In this document: one piece after another, positions 26,657 through 36,466 of the stretch | Numbering within the stretch: the first letter of the stretch is position 1 | How the letters are laid out: every line of letters begins with the position of its first letter | DNA from: Candidatus Latescibacterota bacterium | GTDB lineage: Bacteria > Krumholzibacteriota > Krumholzibacteriia > WVZY01 | NCBI GenBank assembly: GCA_011772205.1 | Contig: WVZY01000010.1 | Span: 62,001-126,000, forward strand | Length of the DNA stretch: 64,000 nt | Direction: 5' to 3' | The notes under the pieces: generated by a model | The model's database searches: none | Seen by the model: only the letters and a program-made list of their open reading frames with translations | Told to the model about the DNA's origin: nothing | Program-made: the position numbers and the translations under genes

Positions 26657-28303
26657 TCACATACTGCTCGGGGCGCTGATTCCCATTAGCTCCAGCGTGT
26701 TTCTCAATACCCGCATCGTTGCTTCAGCGAGCAAAAGCCTTGCTGACGCAACTGCTTCGTCATCCGAGACGATCTTATGATCCTGGTAAAACTGATGGAA
26801 GAGCCCGGCGAGTTCCTGGGCGTACACGGCAAGCCTGTGCGGTTCTCTAGTGATCGCAGCTCCCTCGACGACTTGGGGGAAAAAGGCAAGGTGTACCATC
26901 AGGGCCCGCTCGGCACCCGAATCGAGCAGGCCAAGGTTTGCGATTTTCGGATCCCATTCGCACCCTTTCCCCTCAGCGAACTTCAGAACGCTCGATATTC
27001 TGGCGTGAGCATACTGCACATAGTAAACCGGATTCTCGTCGGATTGTTTTCGTGCGAGATCGAGGTCGAAGTCGAGAGGCGAATTGGCTCTCCTCATCAG
27101 GAAGAAGTACTTCGCCACGTCACTACCCACTTCTTCCACGAGATCGCGCAGGCTAATGAATTTCGCTGCGCGTTTGCTCATGCCGACTGGAACTCCTCCT
27201 TCGATAAGCCGCACCCAACCTACGATGTCCACCTCCAGCCAGTCCTGCGGAGCGCCTAGAACGACGGCCGCCGCCTTCATGCGCGGCATATGCCCGTGGT
27301 GATCGGGACCCCAGATATCGACGATCTTTTTATAGCCGCGCTCGAGTTTTGTGAGATGATAGGCAATGTCGCCGAGAAGATATGTCGGATTGCCGTCGCT
27401 CTTCCTGAGGACTCGATCCTTCTCGTCTCCCAGCTGCGAAGATTTGAAATAGGTCGCGCCGTCTTTCTCATAGGCAAACGCTTTGTTTTCGATGATCCCT
27501 TCCGATCTTTCGACCCATTCGGGATAAAGGCTGGACTCGAAGTAGAAGCTATCGAACTTGATCCCGAACACGTCGAGATCCTTCTTGATCTGTTCGAGGA
27601 GCTCTCCCGTGGCAAAAGCGCCGAACTTCTCGAGGGGATCTTCTTCCGCCTCCCACTCCAGTGCTTTCTCCGCAGGTATCTTCTCCGCGATCGCCTTGAG
27701 ATATTCTCCCGGATAGGCGCCGATTTCCTCGTCCGGCGCGAGCATTCCGGAATGTTCCCTCCACCTGTACCTCAAACTCTCACCGAGAGCCTGGATTTGG
27801 CTTCCGTGGTCGTTGACGTAATATTCGCTCTCGGCATCATACCCGATAAAATTGAGCAGGTTAACGATCGTGGAGCCGACAGCAGCTGCCCGGGCCGACA
27901 CGAGTACCAGCGGCCCCGTGGGATTCGCTGACACATATTCGACTTGGAACTTCTCGCCTCTTCCAAGCTCCGAAGAACCGTATCTGCCTTTTCGAGACAG
28001 GATTTCCAGCAGGTTTTCAGCAAGAATTTTTGGGGAGAGCGTGAGGTTTATGAATCCAGGCTCGGCCACCTCGACGCTCGCGACAATGTCCTTGGAGAAC
28101 GTTGCAGCAGCCACGATCTTCTCGGCAACATCGAGTGGTTTCTTCTTGAGTTTTTTTGCGAGACTCATGGCGATGGGAGTACTGATATCGCCATGAGACT
28201 TCAAGCGCGGCTTCTCCAGTATAATGCCGGGCTCCTCTTCAATGAAGCCTAGGCTCCTCAGAGCCCCCTGAATACTCTTCTGGATCTCCTCAAGGAATTT
28301 CAA
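26657..28303 (-). CDS. argS: Arginyl-tRNA synthetase with replaced HIGH motif
   Basis: A 548-residue class I synthetase joining arginine to tRNA-Arg. It has the Arg-tRNA-synthetase N-domain, then EYVSANPTGPL at residues 122-132. Where most bacterial enzymes continue HVGHGR (the HIGH motif), this one reads VLVSAR at 133-138, so both His residues are gone. The second motif is GMSKR instead of KMSKS. The tRNA-binding DALR domain closes the protein (YVQYAHARISSVLKFAEG). All other parts look intact and no second argS is visible, so it is probably active. Its start overlaps the rsfS stop by four bases. Confidence 0.95.
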   Translation of the reverse strand: MKFLEEIQKSIQGALRSLGFIEEEPGIILEKPRLKSHGDISTPIAMSLAKKLKKKPLDVAEKIVAAATFSKDIVASVEVAEPGFINLTLSPKILAENLLEILSRKGRYGSSELGRGEKFQVEYVSANPTGPLVLVSARAAAVGSTIVNLLNFIGYDAESEYYVNDHGSQIQALGESLRYRWREHSGMLAPDEEIGAYPGEYLKAIAEKIPAEKALEWEAEEDPLEKFGAFATGELLEQIKKDLDVFGIKFDSFYFESSLYPEWVERSEGIIENKAFAYEKDGATYFKSSQLGDEKDRVLRKSDGNPTYLLGDIAYHLTKLERGYKKIVDIWGPDHHGHMPRMKAAAVVLGAPQDWLEVDIVGWVRLIEGGVPVGMSKRAAKFISLRDLVEEVGSDVAKYFFLMRRANSPLDFDLDLARKQSDENPVYYVQYAHARISSVLKFAEGKGCEWDPKIANLGLLDSGAERALMVHLAFFPQVVEGAAITREPHRLAVYAQELAGLFHQFYQDHKIVSDDEAVASARLLLAEATMRVLRNTLELMGISAPSSM

Positions 28304-28671
28304 CTCAGTGATTCCTCACCTTCACTGCTGAATCTTTCTCTTTCAGCATCTCCCCACAGTCGCTCTAGCCGGTAATAATTCCTAACATCCGGGTGAAAAA
28401 TATGCACCACCACGTCCACGAGATCTATCAGCACCCATCTCAACGACTCGTATCCCTCGACGTTGTAGATCTCTATGTCTTCTTTTCCACACCCCTCTCT
28501 CACGGCATCTGCAATCGCTTTGATTTGGACATCCGAGGTGCCACTGCAGACAACAAAAAAATCCGTCATCGTCGTTATCTTTCTAAGATCGAGCAGGAGG
28601 ACATCCTCTGCTTTTTTGCTCAACGCGAATTTAATAACTCTCCTCGCAATAGTCTTCGGTCTTTTTACCAA
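28300..28671 (-). CDS. rsfS: Ribosomal silencing factor
   Basis: A 123-residue RsfS/Iojap protein that binds uL14 on the 50S subunit and blocks subunit joining during starvation. Family residues include DVLLLDLRKITTMTDFFVVCSGTSDVQIKAIADAV, EGYESLRWVLIDLVDVVVHIF and YYRLERLWGDA. The start is a TTG at 28671, fixed by GGAGGGG five bases upstream. Its stop overlaps the argS start. A promoter-like TTGACA-17-TACTTT lies in the gap after tatC, so rsfS-argS may form a separate unit from the genes above. Confidence 0.95.
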   Translation of the reverse strand: MVKRPKTIARRVIKFALSKKAEDVLLLDLRKITTMTDFFVVCSGTSDVQIKAIADAVREGCGKEDIEIYNVEGYESLRWVLIDLVDVVVHIFHPDVRNYYRLERLWGDAERERFSSEGEESLS

Positions 28672-28721
28672 ATACCCCTCCTGTCGGTCAGTTTCTTCAA
28701 GACTATATCGATTACGGCGTT

Positions 28722-28750
28722 AAAGTACTTCCAGCAGATGTGCTTGTCAA
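28722..28750 (-). promoter_or_regulatory. Sigma-70-type promoter before rsfS
   Basis: On the minus strand TTGACA (28750-28745) and TACTTT (28727-28722) are separated by 17 bases. The -35 is perfect; the -10 matches only the most conserved positions. It lies between tatC and rsfS, about 50 bases before the TTG start. Confidence 0.5.
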
Positions 28751-28765
28751 GATGCACACCCGGCG

Positions 28766-29524
28766 TTACTCCTCCTCATCCTCCTTCTTTTTCCGGACGA
28801 CAATCATGGCAATCGCCACGCTTCCCATATATAAAATAAAAATCGGTCCGGCCATCAGAACCTGGGATACAGCATCCGGTGGTGTCAGAATCGCTGCAGC
28901 CACAAATATAGCGACTATGGCATATCTCCACTGTCTGAGAAGGAATTGCGGAGTCACGATTCCCAACAGGCTGAGCACTAGAACGACAATCGGTAATTGA
29001 AAGACTATGCCAAATGTAAAGCACAACCTCGCTACAAACGTGAAAGATGATTGAACGGATAGGAGAGGATTTATGTTCTCCGTTCCGAATCGCAAAAGGA
29101 ACTGAAGAACGATTGGGATTAGGATCAAATAGCAAAACAGAACGCCTGCATAGAACAAGGCTGATGAACTCAATATAAACGGAAAAACTTTTTTTCTCTC
29201 GCTAGTGAAAAGCCCTGGTGAAATGAATGCCCAAATCTTCGAAAGAACAAACGGAAAAGCGAGCATAAAGCCCAGCACAAAACTAACCTTCAGCCTCACC
29301 ATAAAGGCTTCCAAAGGAGAATGAAAATACAGGCTTTCAACCGGCAGATCGTTAATGAGAATATCTAAGATTTTACCGCTGAAAAACCAGCACAACACTG
29401 AGAGGACGAAGAAAACAACCAGGGATTGAATGATTGTAGACCTGAGTTCCTCTAGGTGATCGAGGAATGACATCTCCTTGAGATTATCTTCGGTGATTGA
29501 GGATTCTTCGAGTCTGGGTTTCAC
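28766..29524 (-). CDS. tatC: Sec-independent protein translocase TatC
   Basis: A 252-residue inner-membrane protein with six helices that recognises twin-arginine signal peptides. It has FLDHLEELRSTIIQSL before helix 1, the first periplasmic loop with YFHSPLEAFMVRLKVSF, and FVLSKIWAFISPGLFTSERKKVFPF, which includes the conserved Glu of the signal-peptide site. The start is a GTG at 29524; a later ATG at codon 18 would still keep the HLEELR motif. The C-terminal tail is rich in Lys and Glu. No tatA is adjacent, so it must be elsewhere on the chromosome. Confidence 0.95.
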   Translation of the reverse strand: MKPRLEESSITEDNLKEMSFLDHLEELRSTIIQSLVVFFVLSVLCWFFSGKILDILINDLPVESLYFHSPLEAFMVRLKVSFVLGFMLAFPFVLSKIWAFISPGLFTSERKKVFPFILSSSALFYAGVLFCYLILIPIVLQFLLRFGTENINPLLSVQSSFTFVARLCFTFGIVFQLPIVVLVLSLLGIVTPQFLLRQWRYAIVAIFVAAAILTPPDAVSQVLMAGPIFILYMGSVAIAMIVVRKKKEDEEE

Positions 29525-29537
29525 ACTGCGCTAACGT

Positions 29538-30311
29538 TTATTTCAGCTCTTTCTTTAGTTCAATCGTCTGACTTTCGCCTTCAATTTTGGCTTTGAATTT
29601 AACTATTCCCACTTCTTTGGGATCAAAACAATACTCGAATTCAAATTTGTTCTCTTTCTCCCCATCAATATGACTTGCTCCCTCACCTTTTATTTTCGCG
29701 CACTGCCTGCCCTTTTCCTTCGTCATCTCCTCGAATTGACAAACCACTCTTGTTATCATCGTTACGCGCTGATCCTCCCTCATTGTCTCGGTCGTATCCA
29801 GGCATACCCAATTGCCTCCCACGCCAATCGTCGAATCCGGTAATTCGGGATACCAGCCATTGATCAAAGCGTCTAAAACCTGTGAAAACTGTCTCCAGCC
29901 TTCGATATAGCTTTTCGGCCTGATGTCCGACACCTCTCCGATTTTATTCACTCTGTAACCCAATGTTTGTCCCACCAGCACTTCATCCATCTTGTTGTCT
30001 ATGAGCTTGTCGTTCATTCTCATGGAACTGGAGACCTCTATAAAGGTGACTTCCATTTTGAATAAACCACTTTCCTCGATCTCAATGCACGTCTCGGTCA
30101 GTTCCATTTCGGAGAGAAAAACGTAGTTACGGCCTGAAAAGCTCGTCTCCTGGCCAAAATCAATTTCGAACTTCTGCGAAGAACCTGGTTTGAAATTGTA
30201 GACGAAATGTACATCATCCTTTGCCAGGCCTGGCGTGGGAACCAAAAACAACCAAACAACAACGGAAAGAAAGACAACCAACGCAGATCGACTGAGAGCT
30301 CTTGCAAACAT
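29538..30311 (-). CDS. Hypothetical exported protein
   Basis: A 257-residue protein with a clear signal peptide (ALVVFLSVVVWLFLVPTPGLA) and a soluble beta-rich body: HFVYNFKPGSSQKFEIDFGQETSF, VGQTLGYRVNKIGEVSDIRP, GVGGNWVCLDTTETM and, at the end, GIVKFKAKIEGESQTIELKKELK. The ordering resembles proteins of the DUF6263 type, but I cannot confirm that. It has 13 bases to tatC, so the two are probably cotranscribed, and 91 bases to nrdR. Confidence 0.55.
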   Translation of the reverse strand: MFARALSRSALVVFLSVVVWLFLVPTPGLAKDDVHFVYNFKPGSSQKFEIDFGQETSFSGRNYVFLSEMELTETCIEIEESGLFKMEVTFIEVSSSMRMNDKLIDNKMDEVLVGQTLGYRVNKIGEVSDIRPKSYIEGWRQFSQVLDALINGWYPELPDSTIGVGGNWVCLDTTETMREDQRVTMITRVVCQFEEMTKEKGRQCAKIKGEGASHIDGEKENKFEFEYCFDPKEVGIVKFKAKIEGESQTIELKKELK

Positions 30312-30402
30312 AGTGCACCTCCCTTGTCGAGAATCAGAAAGCGTTCCGGCGCCCTCCTATGGGATACCCAAAACGCCTGCAAGAACGGATCGAACCAAAC
30401 GT

Positions 30403-30879
30403 CTACTCCTCATTTCCACCCTTTCCCGACTTATCCAGAAGGCTTTTAAGCTCCTTCATAAACTGATTGATATCTTTGAATTGGCGGTAGACGGAAGCAA
30501 AGCGAACATAAGCCACGTGATCCAGTTCTTCCAATTTCTCCATGACTTGGTTGCCGAGTTCCGTCGACCGGATCTCCTGCTTGAACTTCCCGAACGTTGC
30601 ACTCTCTATTTCATCGACAAGTTTTTCCAATTGTTCCCGAGGAATCGGCCTCCTCTCGCACGCTTTCAGGAGGCCCGTGAGAAGCTTTTCCCTGCTGTAG
30701 ACCTCCCTTCGCCCATCTCTCTTCACGACCATGAGCGGAGCCCTCTCGATGTACTCGTACGTTGTAAAGCGCTTGCCGCAGTTCAGGCATTCCCTTCTCC
30801 TCCTTATTGCGGAGCCTTCCTTAATGGTGCGGGAGTCCACCACCTTATCTTCATTGTACTCGCAATGAGGGCATCTCAT
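30403..30879 (-). CDS. nrdR: Transcriptional repressor NrdR
   Basis: A 158-residue zinc-ribbon/ATP-cone repressor of ribonucleotide reductase genes. The ribbon is [17 protein letters not shown]...[20 protein letters not shown]. The ATP-cone begins [30 protein letters not shown]. It senses ATP and dATP. No nrd gene lies in the window. The order nrdR downstream of glyA is common in bacteria. The terminator between glyA and nrdR suggests separate transcription. Confidence 0.96.
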   Translation of the reverse strand: MRCPHCEYNEDKVVDSRTIKEGSAIRRRRECLNCGKRFTTYEYIERAPLMVVKRDGRREVYSREKLLTGLLKACERRPIPREQLEKLVDEIESATFGKFKQEIRSTELGNQVMEKLEELDHVAYVRFASVYRQFKDINQFMKELKSLLDKSGKGGNEE

Positions 30880-30975
30880 TCGTAACTTACCACCTTCGCC
30901 TCATCAGCAAAGCATACTGCATCCGCCGGGAGCCGACGCGAGAGGAAAAGATCTGGTAGAAAACGACCAGGGGGG

Positions 30976-31016
30976 AAAACTTGCGCCTTCCGGCAGAAGG
31001 CTTTCCGGTGGCAAGT
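30976..31016 (-). terminator. Possible factor-independent terminator after glyA
   Basis: On the minus strand ACTTGC (31016-31011) pairs with GCAAGT (30984-30979). An inner hairpin, GCCTTC/GAAGGC, sits inside, and the stem is followed by TTTT and then Cs. The U-tract is short, so strength is uncertain. It lies 32 bases after the glyA stop. Confidence 0.5.
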
Positions 31017-31047
31017 AAGATTCTCGAGTGGATCTTTGCTCGTAGCT

Positions 31048-32307
31048 TTACCGCCTCAACTCGGCATACAAGGGAAACGCTTCACAAAGTCCGGCGGTCT
31101 CTTTCTTGACCGCCTGTTGAACTTGTTCGTCATCTATATTTTCCAGAACGCGGCACATTAAATCGGCGATCTTTTCCATCTCGGGTTCCTTCATTCCGCG
31201 GGTGGTAAGAGCAGGCGTCCCCACGCGAATGCCGCTCGTGACGAATGGGCTTTTCTTGTCGAACGGGACGGTATTTTTGTTTACCGTGATCCCTGCTTCT
31301 TCGAGGGCTCTTTCCGCTTTCTTGCCGGTGAGCCCTCTGGGGCTCAAATCCAGCAGCAGCAGGTGCGTATCCGTTCCGCCCGAAACGACATCGAAGCCCC
31401 GTTCCATAAAGCGCCTGGCCAGTGCTTGAGCATTTGCAACTATTTGGCGTTGGTAAGCTTTGAATTCCTCGGTCATTGCCTCCTTGAAACAGACGGCTTT
31501 CGCCGCAATAACATGCATGAATGGCCCCCCTTGAGTACCAGGGAAGTTCAGTTTGTCTACTTTTTCGCGATGTTCTTCTGGGCAGAGGATCAGCCCCCCT
31601 CTGGGACCCCTGAGCGTTTTGTGGGTCGTGCTGGTGATAACATCCGCGTACGGGACGGGATCCGGATGGAGGCCGGCTGCGATAAGACCTGCAATGTGCG
31701 CCATGTCGACGAGCAGATAACACGAAGCCTTATCGCAAATCTCACGGAGTCTTTTGAAATCCAGTTTCCTCGGGTAAGCGCTAGCCCCAGCAACGAGAAG
31801 TTTTGGACGTTCCTTCAATACATCGTCTTCCAGAACATCGTAGTCGATCGTGCGGGTCTCAGGTGAAACAGTGTACTGCGACACTTCGAAGAACATCCCC
31901 GAGAAATTGACGGGATGGCCGTGGGTAAGGTGCCCCCCATGCGCGAGAGAAAGCCCCATGATTTTTTCGCCGTACGAGAGGAATGCGAAATACGCCGTCA
32001 TGTTGGCCTGGCTGCCCGAGTGAGGCTGGACGTTTGCGTGATCCGCCCCGAAAAGCGCCTTCGCCCTTTCCTGCGCCAGCACTTCGACCTTATCCACTTC
32101 GTCGCACCCCCCGTAATACCGTTTCCCGGGGTACCCTTCAGCATACTTGTTCGTCATAACGGAGCCCATAGCGTTAAGCACAGCCCTGCTCACAAAATTT
32201 TCCGAGGCGATCATCTCGAGTTGACCGTGCTCACGTTCGACCTCCAACCGGATCGCTTCAGCCACTTCCGGATCCGTCTTCTTGAGTATTTCAAAAGCTT
32301 CTTCCAC
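31048..32307 (-). CDS. glyA: Serine hydroxymethyltransferase
   Basis: A 419-residue PLP enzyme interconverting serine and glycine with tetrahydrofolate. The PLP Lys lies in [17 protein letters not shown]. Other signatures are [49 protein letters not shown] and [14 protein letters not shown]. Length and motifs are normal. It follows rpiB with a 38-base gap on the minus strand. Confidence 0.97.
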   Translation of the reverse strand: MEEAFEILKKTDPEVAEAIRLEVEREHGQLEMIASENFVSRAVLNAMGSVMTNKYAEGYPGKRYYGGCDEVDKVEVLAQERAKALFGADHANVQPHSGSQANMTAYFAFLSYGEKIMGLSLAHGGHLTHGHPVNFSGMFFEVSQYTVSPETRTIDYDVLEDDVLKERPKLLVAGASAYPRKLDFKRLREICDKASCYLLVDMAHIAGLIAAGLHPDPVPYADVITSTTHKTLRGPRGGLILCPEEHREKVDKLNFPGTQGGPFMHVIAAKAVCFKEAMTEEFKAYQRQIVANAQALARRFMERGFDVVSGGTDTHLLLLDLSPRGLTGKKAERALEEAGITVNKNTVPFDKKSPFVTSGIRVGTPALTTRGMKEPEMEKIADLMCRVLENIDDEQVQQAVKKETAGLCEAFPLYAELRR

Positions 32308-32345
32308 CTTTTTAACCTTCCCTGTGACGTTGCATCGGTAAAATA

Positions 32346-32810
32346 TCAGCCCCGGTTTCTTCCGCGCCGCGCCTTCTCATCGTAGTCCATGATTTTGTCC
32401 ACCCGCCGCTTGTGCCGGCCCCCTTCGAAGCTCGTGTCGAGAAAGTTGTCGACAATTGAGTATATATCTTCTTGCTCTATTTGCCAGCCGGTCAGCGCCA
32501 AGATATTGGCATCATTGTGCCGGCGCGAAAGCCTGGCAGCTTCGGGATTCAAGCATAGGGCCGCACGGATCCCACACACCTTGTTCGCCGCCATCGCCAT
32601 CCCAATCCCTGTCCCGCAGATGAGGATCGCCCTGTCCGCCTCCCCGCGTGCCACCATTTCCGCGGCTGGGATCCCATAATCGGGATAATCCACCTTTTCA
32701 TCGCCAAACGAACCAATATCGACACACTCATAGTTTTTAGAGACGAGATATTCTTTGAGAAGCTCCTTGAAGGCCACTCCGTTATGGTCGGAAGCGAGTA
32801 CTATCTTCAT
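32346..32810 (-). CDS. rpiB: Ribose-5-phosphate isomerase B
   Basis: A 154-residue RpiB/LacAB-family isomerase. It converts ribose 5-phosphate and ribulose 5-phosphate. [16 protein letters not shown], the Cys-containing [25 protein letters not shown], and [16 protein letters not shown] are all present. The C-terminus ends in a basic tail ([11 protein letters not shown]). It lies 13 bases after ilvE and before glyA, an order often found in bacteria. Confidence 0.96.
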   Translation of the reverse strand: MKIVLASDHNGVAFKELLKEYLVSKNYECVDIGSFGDEKVDYPDYGIPAAEMVARGEADRAILICGTGIGMAMAANKVCGIRAALCLNPEAARLSRRHNDANILALTGWQIEQEDIYSIVDNFLDTSFEGGRHKRRVDKIMDYDEKARRGRNRG

Positions 32811-32823
32811 CTTTCCTCATCTA

Positions 32824-33744
32824 TTATAAGATGGTGAGCCACCCATACTTGTCCTCGATCTCACCCGATAGAACTCCGAAGAATCGTTCCTGAAGCTCCC
32901 GCGTTATCGGTCCTCTTTTCCCGTTCCCAACCTTGATTTTATCAACACTTCGAATCGGAGTAATCTCCGCCGCGCTCCCCGTGAAGAACACTTCTTCGGC
33001 GAGATAAACGGATTCTCTTGGTATCATCTGCTCGATCACTTCGATACCGAGGTCTCCGGCGTGTTTAACCACGCAATCCCTCGTAATGCCCGGAAGGACG
33101 GAGGCGCCAAGCGGGGGGGTGACCAGTTTGCCATCGCGCACGATGAATAAGTTTTCGCCACTGCCCTCACTCACATAGCCCGCCGTATCCAGCGCGATCC
33201 CCTCAACATATCCGTTGACGATCGCTTCCATTTTGATCAGCTGGGAGTTCATGTAGTTGGCACCGCATTTTGCCAGGGCCGGCATCGTGTTCGGAGCAAT
33301 CCTGTTCCAGGACGACACGCAGACATCGACGCCTTGCTCGAGCGCTTCCTTGCCGAGATACTTACCCCATTCCCAGACGACGATAAAAACATTCACCGGA
33401 TTGTTAAAAGGATTGACGCCGAGCTCCTCAAAACCGCGGTACACCACCGGCCTGATGTAACACTCCTCGAGTTTGTTGATTCGTATGGTTTCCTTTATCG
33501 CGTCACTGATCTGTTCCTGGGAATATGGTGGATCCATACGGTATACCTTGGCAGAATCGAATAAACGCTTCACATGAGCATCGAGCCTGAATGCTGCGCT
33601 GCCCATCGGGGTTTTGTAACACCTCATCCCCTCGAAAACCGCTGTGCCATAATGGACCACATGAGCGCATACATGAATTGTAGCATCATCCCAATCGGCC
33701 ATCTTCCCATCCATCCAGATCTTATCAGTCTTCTTCAACGCCAT
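32824..33744 (-). CDS. ilvE: Branched-chain amino acid aminotransferase
   Basis: A 306-residue fold-IV PLP aminotransferase for leucine, isoleucine and valine. Landmarks are [89 protein letters not shown] and [18 protein letters not shown]. The ATG at 33744 is preferred because AAGGGAG lies upstream; the frame itself extends eight codons further. It has 13 bases to rpiB. Confidence 0.95.
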   Translation of the reverse strand: MALKKTDKIWMDGKMADWDDATIHVCAHVVHYGTAVFEGMRCYKTPMGSAAFRLDAHVKRLFDSAKVYRMDPPYSQEQISDAIKETIRINKLEECYIRPVVYRGFEELGVNPFNNPVNVFIVVWEWGKYLGKEALEQGVDVCVSSWNRIAPNTMPALAKCGANYMNSQLIKMEAIVNGYVEGIALDTAGYVSEGSGENLFIVRDGKLVTPPLGASVLPGITRDCVVKHAGDLGIEVIEQMIPRESVYLAEEVFFTGSAAEITPIRSVDKIKVGNGKRGPITRELQERFFGVLSGEIEDKYGWLTIL

Positions 33745-33784
33745 GCTGCACACTCCCTTGCTTGTCAATTAACACGCTTGAACC

Positions 33785-34255
33785 CTACTTCGCCCATCCG
33801 TCGAACGTCTTCAGCCGATCCTTCATTTGGCTCAAGCAGTTGTTGATCAGCTCGAAGGTCCTTTCGTAGCCTTCGAAGTTGCCCCCGATCGGATCGGCGA
33901 TATCGCCGTCGATCCCGTCGCAGAACTCGCTTAGCAAAAACGTGTATTCGAGCGCAGAAGGCTCGATCACACGGATGGTCTCCTTGTGCTTCGACGACAT
34001 CACCACAATCAGATCCGCTTCTTTAACAAGAGACCTGTTGAGAAGCCGCGTTATGTGTCCGGTGAGATCAATGCCGTTATTCTCTGCGACTCTAATGGCT
34101 AGAGCAGACGCGGGGAGTCCCTCCAAAGCCGAAGAACCGGCGGAGGATATCTCAATTTGATCGGATAGACTATTGGGGAATATTTTCTTTGCAATCCCTT
34201 CCGCCAGGGGGCTTCGGCAGGTGTTCCCGGAGCACACGAATAGCAATTTCTTCAA
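33785..34255 (-). CDS. Low-molecular-weight protein-tyrosine phosphatase family protein
   Basis: About 156 residues with the P-loop FVCSGNTCRSPLAEGIA at the N-terminus and the late DPIGGNFEGYERTFELI segment that carries the general-acid Asp. Such enzymes remove phosphate from tyrosine (Wzb-like) or, in some cases, arginine. The frame extends to a GTG at 34288, but a TTG at 34255 has GGAAGGA seven bases upstream and puts the P-loop at the usual distance from the start. It lies upstream of ilvE with a 40-base gap. Confidence 0.88.
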   Translation of the reverse strand: MKKLLFVCSGNTCRSPLAEGIAKKIFPNSLSDQIEISSAGSSALEGLPASALAIRVAENNGIDLTGHITRLLNRSLVKEADLIVVMSSKHKETIRVIEPSALEYTFLLSEFCDGIDGDIADPIGGNFEGYERTFELINNCLSQMKDRLKTFDGWAK

Positions 34256-34402
34256 TAGGGAATCCTTCCAGAAATCTAAGTCAAACACTATCAGCGTCTA
34301 AGCACTGTGTCAAGGGCGAAGCATCAGCCTAGCCGGTGTGTTCCCGGCGATAAAGAACACCTTGGAACAGTTCCATAATGCAATACCCATGTAAAGAAGA
34401 AG

Positions 34403-34431
34403 TTGACATTTCGCAAGATAGACGATATTTA
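34403..34431 (+). promoter_or_regulatory. Sigma-70-type promoter of the barrel-protein gene
   Basis: TTGACA at 34403-34408 and TATTTA at 34426-34431 are separated by exactly 17 bases. The ATG at 34454 follows an AAAGGGAG ribosome site. The same -10 sequence, TATTTA, appears in the promoter at 56237-56265. Confidence 0.75.
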
Positions 34432-34453
34432 ATAAGCAGGAAAGGGAGAGCAA

Positions 34454-35239
34454 ATGAAGAAAAATCAAGTTCTTGGTTTGGCTACCGCGTTGGCACTCCT
34501 CGGTGTGAGTTCCGCCTCGTCAGGCCCGATTTTGAAACCCCGTAAGTATCACGGTCCTATCCCGCGATCCTCCTTTTCTTTGCGTGTGGGTTTTCACGGT
34601 GGAGCTTCCAACGAGGAGATGTGGTCAAAGCTCGATGCTATGGTACTGGAGAGAAGCGGTCAGGTCTTTACCGATGATTTTTCGAACGCCTTCATACTTG
34701 ATGGTACTTACACTTACAAGCTCCATCCCCAATTCGCCATTCGCGCGAACGGTTCGCTGACGTTCTTGCGCTCCGAAAGCAGGGGATTTTTCGTTCCTGC
34801 TTTGGATCCCGCTCCTCCCATCCTTCCTGTCTACCATTTTGCCAGGCGATTCAATGTCGATTTGGCCATGCTGGAAGGTTCCGGTGTTTACTACTTCACC
34901 GATGCTGGGGTCAATGAATTTCAGCCGTATATCGGAGCGGGGTTCAGCGCGGGCTTCCCCCACGCGACGTTCCAGGAGGGGATCGTTGACCCCGATTCGA
35001 ACATTGTGATCACAGACGACAACGACACTGAATGGAGCTTGGAAGCTGGAGTGCACGGACTGCTAGGTGCCATGTACTATATATCGAGCTCGATCGCCAT
35101 CAACCTGGAGACGAGGTACCAGATCGCCCAAAGCAAATTCCCGCTCATGATCGAGACACCCGGAGGGCCCAGACAAGTCCGATTCGACGTCGACTATACG
35201 GGCTTCGTACTGAATGTCGGCGCCGTCTGGGCATTTTGA
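34454..35239 (+). CDS. Outer-membrane beta-barrel protein (OmpA/OmpW-like)
   Basis: A 261-residue exported protein, with signal peptide MKKNQVLGLATALALLGVSSASSG. The alternating pattern predicts about eight strands (SSFSLRVGFHGG, FILDGTYTYKLHPQFAIRANGSLTFL, FQPYIGAGFSAGFPHATF, WSLEAGVHGLLGAMYYISSSIAINLETRYQIA), and it ends in an aromatic residue, VGAVWAF. There is no PEG-binding OmpA domain. Function is unknown. It has its own consensus promoter at 34403-34431 and is divergent from the phosphatase gene. Confidence 0.75.
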   Translation: MKKNQVLGLATALALLGVSSASSGPILKPRKYHGPIPRSSFSLRVGFHGGASNEEMWSKLDAMVLERSGQVFTDDFSNAFILDGTYTYKLHPQFAIRANGSLTFLRSESRGFFVPALDPAPPILPVYHFARRFNVDLAMLEGSGVYYFTDAGVNEFQPYIGAGFSAGFPHATFQEGIVDPDSNIVITDDNDTEWSLEAGVHGLLGAMYYISSSIAINLETRYQIAQSKFPLMIETPGGPRQVRFDVDYTGFVLNVGAVWAF

Positions 35240-35278
35240 GCGCCTTGATGGGTGACTCCAGCAATCCCCACGATCAAA

Positions 35279-36466
35279 ATGGAAAAAACGGACGCCGTCA
35301 TTATTGGAGGCGGACCTGCAGGGTCGATCGTCGCTTCTACTCTCGCCAAAAAAGGCTTCGAAATCATTCTTCTCGAGAAACGGCCGCAGATCGGTGTTCC
35401 CGTCCGCTGCGGCGAGGCTACGGGTAGCCGTGAGGAGATCTCCCGCTTCATCCCCATCGACGAAACATGGATCCTCGCGGACATCAACGCCGCGCGCCTG
35501 ATCGCTCCTGGAGGCAGGATCGTAGAGAAGCATTTGCCGAGTGTTGGAGTGGTGCTGGACCGATCACGGTTCGACCAGGCACTGGCCGGACAAGCCGCTA
35601 ATTCTGGCGCAGATGTCCGTGTTCATACAGAGGCTGTTGGTCTTCTACGTGGTAAGAATTGTGTTGAAGGAGTCTTGGCCCGCGATCACAGGACGGGAAA
35701 GACATACGAGCTCAACGCGAAGGTTACTATCGGCGCCGATGGAATCGAAGGATTCATCGGCCGCTGGGCAGGAATTACCCGTCATTTAAAGCTGAGCGCG
35801 ATCCACTCCGCGATACAATATTTAATCGAAGACGACGGCCTTCCCAGGGACACGATCGAACTCTATGCCGGGCGAAAAATCGCTCCGGGCGGCTACGCCT
35901 GGGTGTTCCCCAAGCAAAAAGGATTCGCCAATGTCGGCCTGGGTGTGGACCCCACCATGATCGAGGAGAACACTGCAAAAGATTTTCTCGACCGCTTCGT
36001 CGAGCAGCACTTCCCCAATGCAAAGATCCACGCCACCGTTGCAGGAGGAACATCGGGGACGAAGCCACTCAAAACGATGGTGGGAAATGGAGTACTGCTG
36101 GTCGGAGAAGCCGCCCATCAGAACAATCCGTTATCAGGGGGTGGCATTATGAACGCCCTCGAAGGAGCGGAGGAAGCATCCAAGGTCCTCACCGAGGCGC
36201 TAACTACCGGGGATGTGTCCTGCCGCTTCCTGGAACAGTACGACAGCAGGTGGAAAAATCGTGTGGGGCATGCTATAACGAAGTTCGCCCTTCTGAGGAA
36301 GTTGATTTACCGCCTGGAGGATCATGAACTGGACAACATTGCAGCTGTGCTGGATGGCATCAGCCGAAACGGTGAAGATAAGCCCATTGATTACGCCGAA
36401 ATTTTCAAAACTGCGGTAAAAACCGCTCCAGGATTGATATGGAAAGCAAAAAATCTTCTCTGGTGA
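35279..36466 (+). CDS. Geranylgeranyl-reductase-family FAD-dependent oxidoreductase
   Basis: A 395-residue flavoprotein of the FixC/GGR group. The Rossmann FAD site is DAVIIGGGPAGSIVASTLAKKG, followed by VPVRCGEA, the substrate-site motif APGGYAWVFPK (family YxWxFP), and LVGEAAHQNNPLSGGG. Members reduce double bonds of isoprenoid chains in lipids, quinones or chlorophyll, with low-potential donors. The ATG at 35279 is preferred over a GTG at 35252, as it starts directly before the FAD strand. Its last 28 bases overlap the start of a two-cluster ferredoxin, which is the likely donor. The substrate is not known. Confidence 0.88.
   Translation: MEKTDAVIIGGGPAGSIVASTLAKKGFEIILLEKRPQIGVPVRCGEATGSREEISRFIPIDETWILADINAARLIAPGGRIVEKHLPSVGVVLDRSRFDQALAGQAANSGADVRVHTEAVGLLRGKNCVEGVLARDHRTGKTYELNAKVTIGADGIEGFIGRWAGITRHLKLSAIHSAIQYLIEDDGLPRDTIELYAGRKIAPGGYAWVFPKQKGFANVGLGVDPTMIEENTAKDFLDRFVEQHFPNAKIHATVAGGTSGTKPLKTMVGNGVLLVGEAAHQNNPLSGGGIMNALEGAEEASKVLTEALTTGDVSCRFLEQYDSRWKNRVGHAITKFALLRKLIYRLEDHELDNIAAVLDGISRNGEDKPIDYAEIFKTAVKTAPGLIWKAKNLLW

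Noticed and set aside
33258-33274. TGGCAC followed by TTGC resembling a sigma-54 promoter
   Set aside because: The spacer is one base too long and the site lies inside ilvE. A similar off-by-one match occurs near 4989.
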